Assembly (NCBI GenBank): GCA_947561715.1
Contig: OX387201.1
Coordinates: forward strand, 13,964,001-14,028,000
Direction of reading: 5' to 3'
DNA: 64,000 bases
From: Ascidia mentula
Lineage: Eukaryota > Chordata > Ascidiacea > Phlebobranchia > Ascidiidae
Shown here: piece after piece, positions 60,412 through 64,000 of the stretch
How the letters are laid out: each line of letters starts with the position of its first letter
Numbering within the stretch: position 1 is the stretch's first letter
Position numbers and translations under genes: made by a program
The notes under the pieces: model-generated
What the model was told of the DNA's origin: nothing
The model's database searches: none
What the model saw: only the letters and a program-made list of their open reading frames with translations

Positions 60412-61030
60412 GTTCAAACAAGACTGCTCTTCTGGCATAAATTTTCGTACTTTATTCTCCCGACGTTTCGTCTGCCATACAGCAAGACTTCATTAGGGTT
60501 TAACACAACAATTCAAGCGTGAAAAACACAGCATTTAAAAGCACAAAAAGAAAAAAGGGACGTGTTAACCCCGCTTGTAGGATCACGTGTTGGGGGCGAA
60601 ACAAACTGCGGGAGGCGCAGCAGTTACAAGTTGTTGTAAACTGCCGGAACATATACACATTGTTCATTATCGTTAAAACATCCGCTGTTTTTGTGGATGT
60701 GGAGCGTCTCAAGAAAGATCCAAATCTTTCTCAACAACTTGTGCTTTATCGAAGACAACTTCGGGTCCAAGTGTCACCGAATGCTTGGTCAACGCTCTGG
60801 CCTTTCGGTGCGAAGTTACGGCGGTGCTTTTTTAATATTGTTTTGAAAGCCCTCTTGTTTTTTCGCCGATGTACATGCGATCGCAGTCTTTGCGGGATAT
60901 CATTTTGTGTGGTTCAAGTCCGCATTGTGGTGTTAAACCCTAATGGAATCTTGCTGTATCGCAGACGAAACGTCGGAAGAATGAAATGTACGTTTAAGTA
61001 ACGCCCGAAGAGCAGTCCTGCTTGAATTGT
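60412..61030 (-). mobile_element. Penelope-like element fragment, duplicate of the 16.3-17.3 kb one
   Basis: Same inverted ends as the left copy, with hammerhead-like cores at 60,462-60,496 (minus) and 60,940-60,974 (plus), and a shorter, more decayed interior in reverse orientation. It sits at the matching position upstream of gene D, so the insertion is older than the duplication. Confidence 0.6.
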
Positions 61031-61473
61031 CGTATGCCTAGCAGCAAAAGTAACACGGTAACTTTTGCATTTTGTTTGCAACCAGATGTAATATAATAAA
61101 AGCCCAATAAAATTGTTGTGAAATATGAAGGTAATGTGCTGTTTTTAGTTGGTGTTTTGTTATTACGGTTGACATATGTTAATCCAGTATCACTACACAG
61201 TGATTTATGAGCATGTCTGTAGTCTAAAGCGACGTCCTGACTAAAATGAACAACCATTCAAAAAATAAACAAAGAAATTTATATATAGTCTAGGGCCTCG
61301 ATTTCACCAAATAATCTGTCTCCACCTCTACAGATATGATTGAATGCCTGAAGCCAAATAGATGCAATTAGATACTATTCTTTGATGTCGGAAAAATCAT
61401 TGATTTTTATCAAAAATTATAATTTTACGCCTCGATTTTGCAGAAAACGTAAATGTAGGTTACACATTTAAAC

Positions 61474-64000
61474 ATGTTGGAAACGCGACGACTAACAAAC
61501 GATGAACTGGTGTTTCAACCCGATGTTCTGGAAGAAATTATCAAGAAATGGAAGTTACTCGACATTCCAGTTGCAATCTACTCCATAGTTGGACCGACGA
61601 GAACTGGAAAGTCTTACCTTCTCAACATCTTGATATATCTACTAAACAAATATCACACAAAAACTAAGAAGGTGAGGTACGGCACCACGTTTGGTTTTAA
61701 ACTTCACACTGTTTGCATTTTTATCAAGTTTTTCTTCTTACTTGGCACTCGCTTTTCAACCATTATTGGGTCGACCGTAGTTACCAATTTTTCTTTTTGA
61801 CCAAATTTAACTAAGAAATCTAATAAAATTACGCCTTGCAAACATTTTATTGTCTAGGGGGATAAAGGAAATGAAGATTTTGAAATACCTCAAGTATTTG
61901 ATTCCATCCACCAGACTTCCTCTGTTACAAAAGGAGTTTATATCACATCCGAACCAATCTTCGTGAAGGCAGAGGGTGGAAATAAGGTACTGCAGTGTTA
62001 GTAATCTGCAATATAGCCTTAATAAAGGTCGTCTGACCTGTTACCTAGTTAATTGTATTTTAAAACCAGCAGCTCCTCAGCTGGTAACGGGCAGAAATTA
62101 TTTCGATATAACAATTTATCAATTAGACTTGTGGGATTAATCCCAAAGTCGGCAAAACCTTGCGAGTCTCATAAACACATGTATACCGGAACGGTAGAAT
62201 CAGTTCAACCGGAATGGAATGCAAGGGGTAGTAAAATAGTGAATCGACTCTGGATTCGAACCTTGACTCGACCCCGTACAAATAGCAAACGCGGGTCAGT
62301 CACGTGACTCGACTGTTCAGATTGAATGCGTTCTATAGTGAGGCATCAGACTGTAAAGCTTTTTTAAATAACATGAACATAAGTGCGGTGGAGAAAACAA
62401 AATAAACACCCAGTGTCCAGTGAACAATCAAACACGTTTGGCAGAAACATCTCTTTTTGCACATGGGAAAATTTAATTATAATTGATTAAATTTGCACGA
62501 TGAGTATGTTTTCGCAAAATAGACGATTACGCCAGTGTTCATTCTTGTTGCATTCGATTTGGTCAAGCACATTTCCATAAACCACTTATATACAAATAAC
62601 ATACGATTGAAATGTATCGATGTCCGCTGCACACTTACGGAATACATAAAATATACGTCAACCAGCAGTATGTAGTTCAATTTATTGCCATATTTTATAT
62701 AAATCGCGGGAACTATTATGCAGCATGTTCTTATAACATCATGTATCCACAGGTTGCTGTTTTCTTTATGGACACAGCTGGCAACGAAGCAGGAGACCCA
62801 ATCGAATGCAAAGAAGCTGAAATTTTCACCATAAGCTCAACACTTAGCTTCATGCAGATATATAACACCAAATATCGTTTGGGTTACAGAGATGTTGATT
62901 CTTTCACTGTATGAGAAATTAGTTTGTTGATATGTGTATAGGTCCTAACATCGAAACTTTTTTGTGCAGGCCCTTACATATTTTTCCAATACGATGACAA
63001 ACGTTTCAGAGGTAAGCTGGTTAGCATTGTATTAACAAAAGGTATACGAACACTATAGTGTTCGCTGTTATTGCTGTATTCATTTCATGCAATAGAAAAC
63101 ATACTGTTCACCAAATACTGCATAAATTACAGATATATGAAAACCCCAAACTGGTATATTTCCTGATCAGAGATTGGGAAAATCCTCAAGAGTACAGCTT
63201 TGGTCATGGTGGTGGAAAAGAATATTATGATGTGAGCTAACTACAGTTGCATGATCTACAAGCGAAATCAATAAATAATAAGTTTATTTCCAAAGAATGT
63301 ATCCATGCAGCCAGGAAACAGCTTGCAATGTGAATATTTAAGCAAATGCTTTTCTACACCAAATTGCTTTCTCCTTCCTCGTCCAGGTGGTAAAGTTGCA
63401 ACAACTAACTCGAAGCTAAGAAGTGGTGAGTGATGCGAAATGAGTTTCATTTGTGTGTGTATTCACAATCCACATCTAAATTGTCAACAATCGTTTCAGC
63501 TATAAAGAAGAAAATGTGGGATATGGTTGAGGAATTATACGAGATCCTAATTTCATCAAACATTGAACAAAGCACTTTGGAAGCACCAACCGGCAAAAAA
63601 CTCCTGCAACTTTCAAAAAATCTGGCGGAGAAAATTATTTCACCAGAAAGAATTTCAGCACCGAAAATCACTTTCAAAGTGACGAAAAAAAAACATTTAC
63701 ATTGTGTAATTTAAATCTCACTTTATATGTTTGCAGGACTATGCTGATTATCACATGAAACTTAAAGTGTCAATGTGCTTTGCTCATTACAAATCACAAA
63801 TGATGGATGTAAGTATACAAAGGCTGTTTCTTTCATATCCCTAAAATGCATAAAACACTGCAGCGGTATGGCAAAATGTTAGTTAATTGTTTTGTGAAAA
63901 ATCTTGAGGAAAGTATTACTCTAACATAAGAAACTGCAGCAAATATTTGCCCTAACATTAAATACTATTTTACCTATATTTCAGAGGACAAAGATACTGG
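61474..64000 (+). CDS. Atlastin-like GB1/RHD3 GTPase, gene D (cut by window end)
   Basis: Inverted duplicate of gene B. Exons: 61474-61671, 61858-61986, 62753-62908, 62970-63011, 63133-63231, 63311-63425, 63500-63678, 63737-63808. Each has the same length and phase as in gene B and GT-AG borders, and none is broken. G motifs: P-loop GPTRTGKS, switch I Thr in SVTKG, DTAG, RDW in FLIRDWENPQ, cap PRPGGKVAT. Exons 9-11, with the end of the helical domain, the hydrophobic segment and the tail, should lie beyond 64,000. The likely role is GTP-driven membrane tethering or fusion, or a guanylate-binding-type defence function. Substitutions from gene B include GNDDLE to GNEDFE and FKSIQQ to FDSIHQ in exon 2. 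Confidence 0.82.

Overview
The window looks like compact, AT-rich nuclear DNA from an invertebrate animal. A tunicate such as Ciona would fit: short GT-AG introns, small multi-exon genes, a BEL/Pao retrotransposon, Penelope-like fragments and a local family of atlastin-like GTPases. The organism is inferred, not read from the sequence. Much of the window is repeat or duplicated DNA. I found no rRNA, tRNA or CRISPR locus.

Layout. 1-6.5 kb: a partial C-type lectin-like gene (minus strand) and several dispersed repeats, two with hammerhead-ribozyme cores. 6.6-9.7 kb: atlastin-like copy A (minus), decayed. 9.75-11.4 kb: a single copy of a dispersed repeat. 11.85-15.87 kb: atlastin-like gene B (minus), 11 exons that join in phase into 589 residues. 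16.3-17.3 kb: Penelope-like (PLE) remnant. 17.9-21.84 kb: tandem copies of a 1.54-kb repeat. 22.3-29.15 kb: a whole-looking BEL/Pao element with matching LTRs and a 5-bp target duplication. 30.26-30.8 kb: LINE ORF1 remnant joined to the 3' half of a third GTPase copy (C, pseudogene, to 32.43 kb). 33.9-34.4 kb: a hammerhead-bearing repeat and a GTPase exon-1 fragment. 34.7-36.4 kb: a GNAT N-acetyltransferase gene (plus). 36.9-37.1 kb: a hammerhead with intact core followed by a foldback. 37.1-58.44 kb: a 21.3-kb array of a 20-bp unit. 58.6-64 kb: an inverted copy of the 13.3-17.85 kb segment, carrying GTPase gene D (plus), which runs off the window.

The main points are these. (1) A dispersed repeat carries a hammerhead ribozyme; the copy at 36,900-36,959 (minus) keeps every core base and all three stems, and the tail of the repeat shows a compensatory base change. 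(2) The 20-bp array has 220-bp and 4,314-bp higher-order repeats and lies between hammerhead-like cores on the same strand. (3) An inverted segmental duplication holds GTPase genes B and D, with further broken copies (A, C and a single-exon fragment) nearby, so this GTPase family has expanded and decayed locally.
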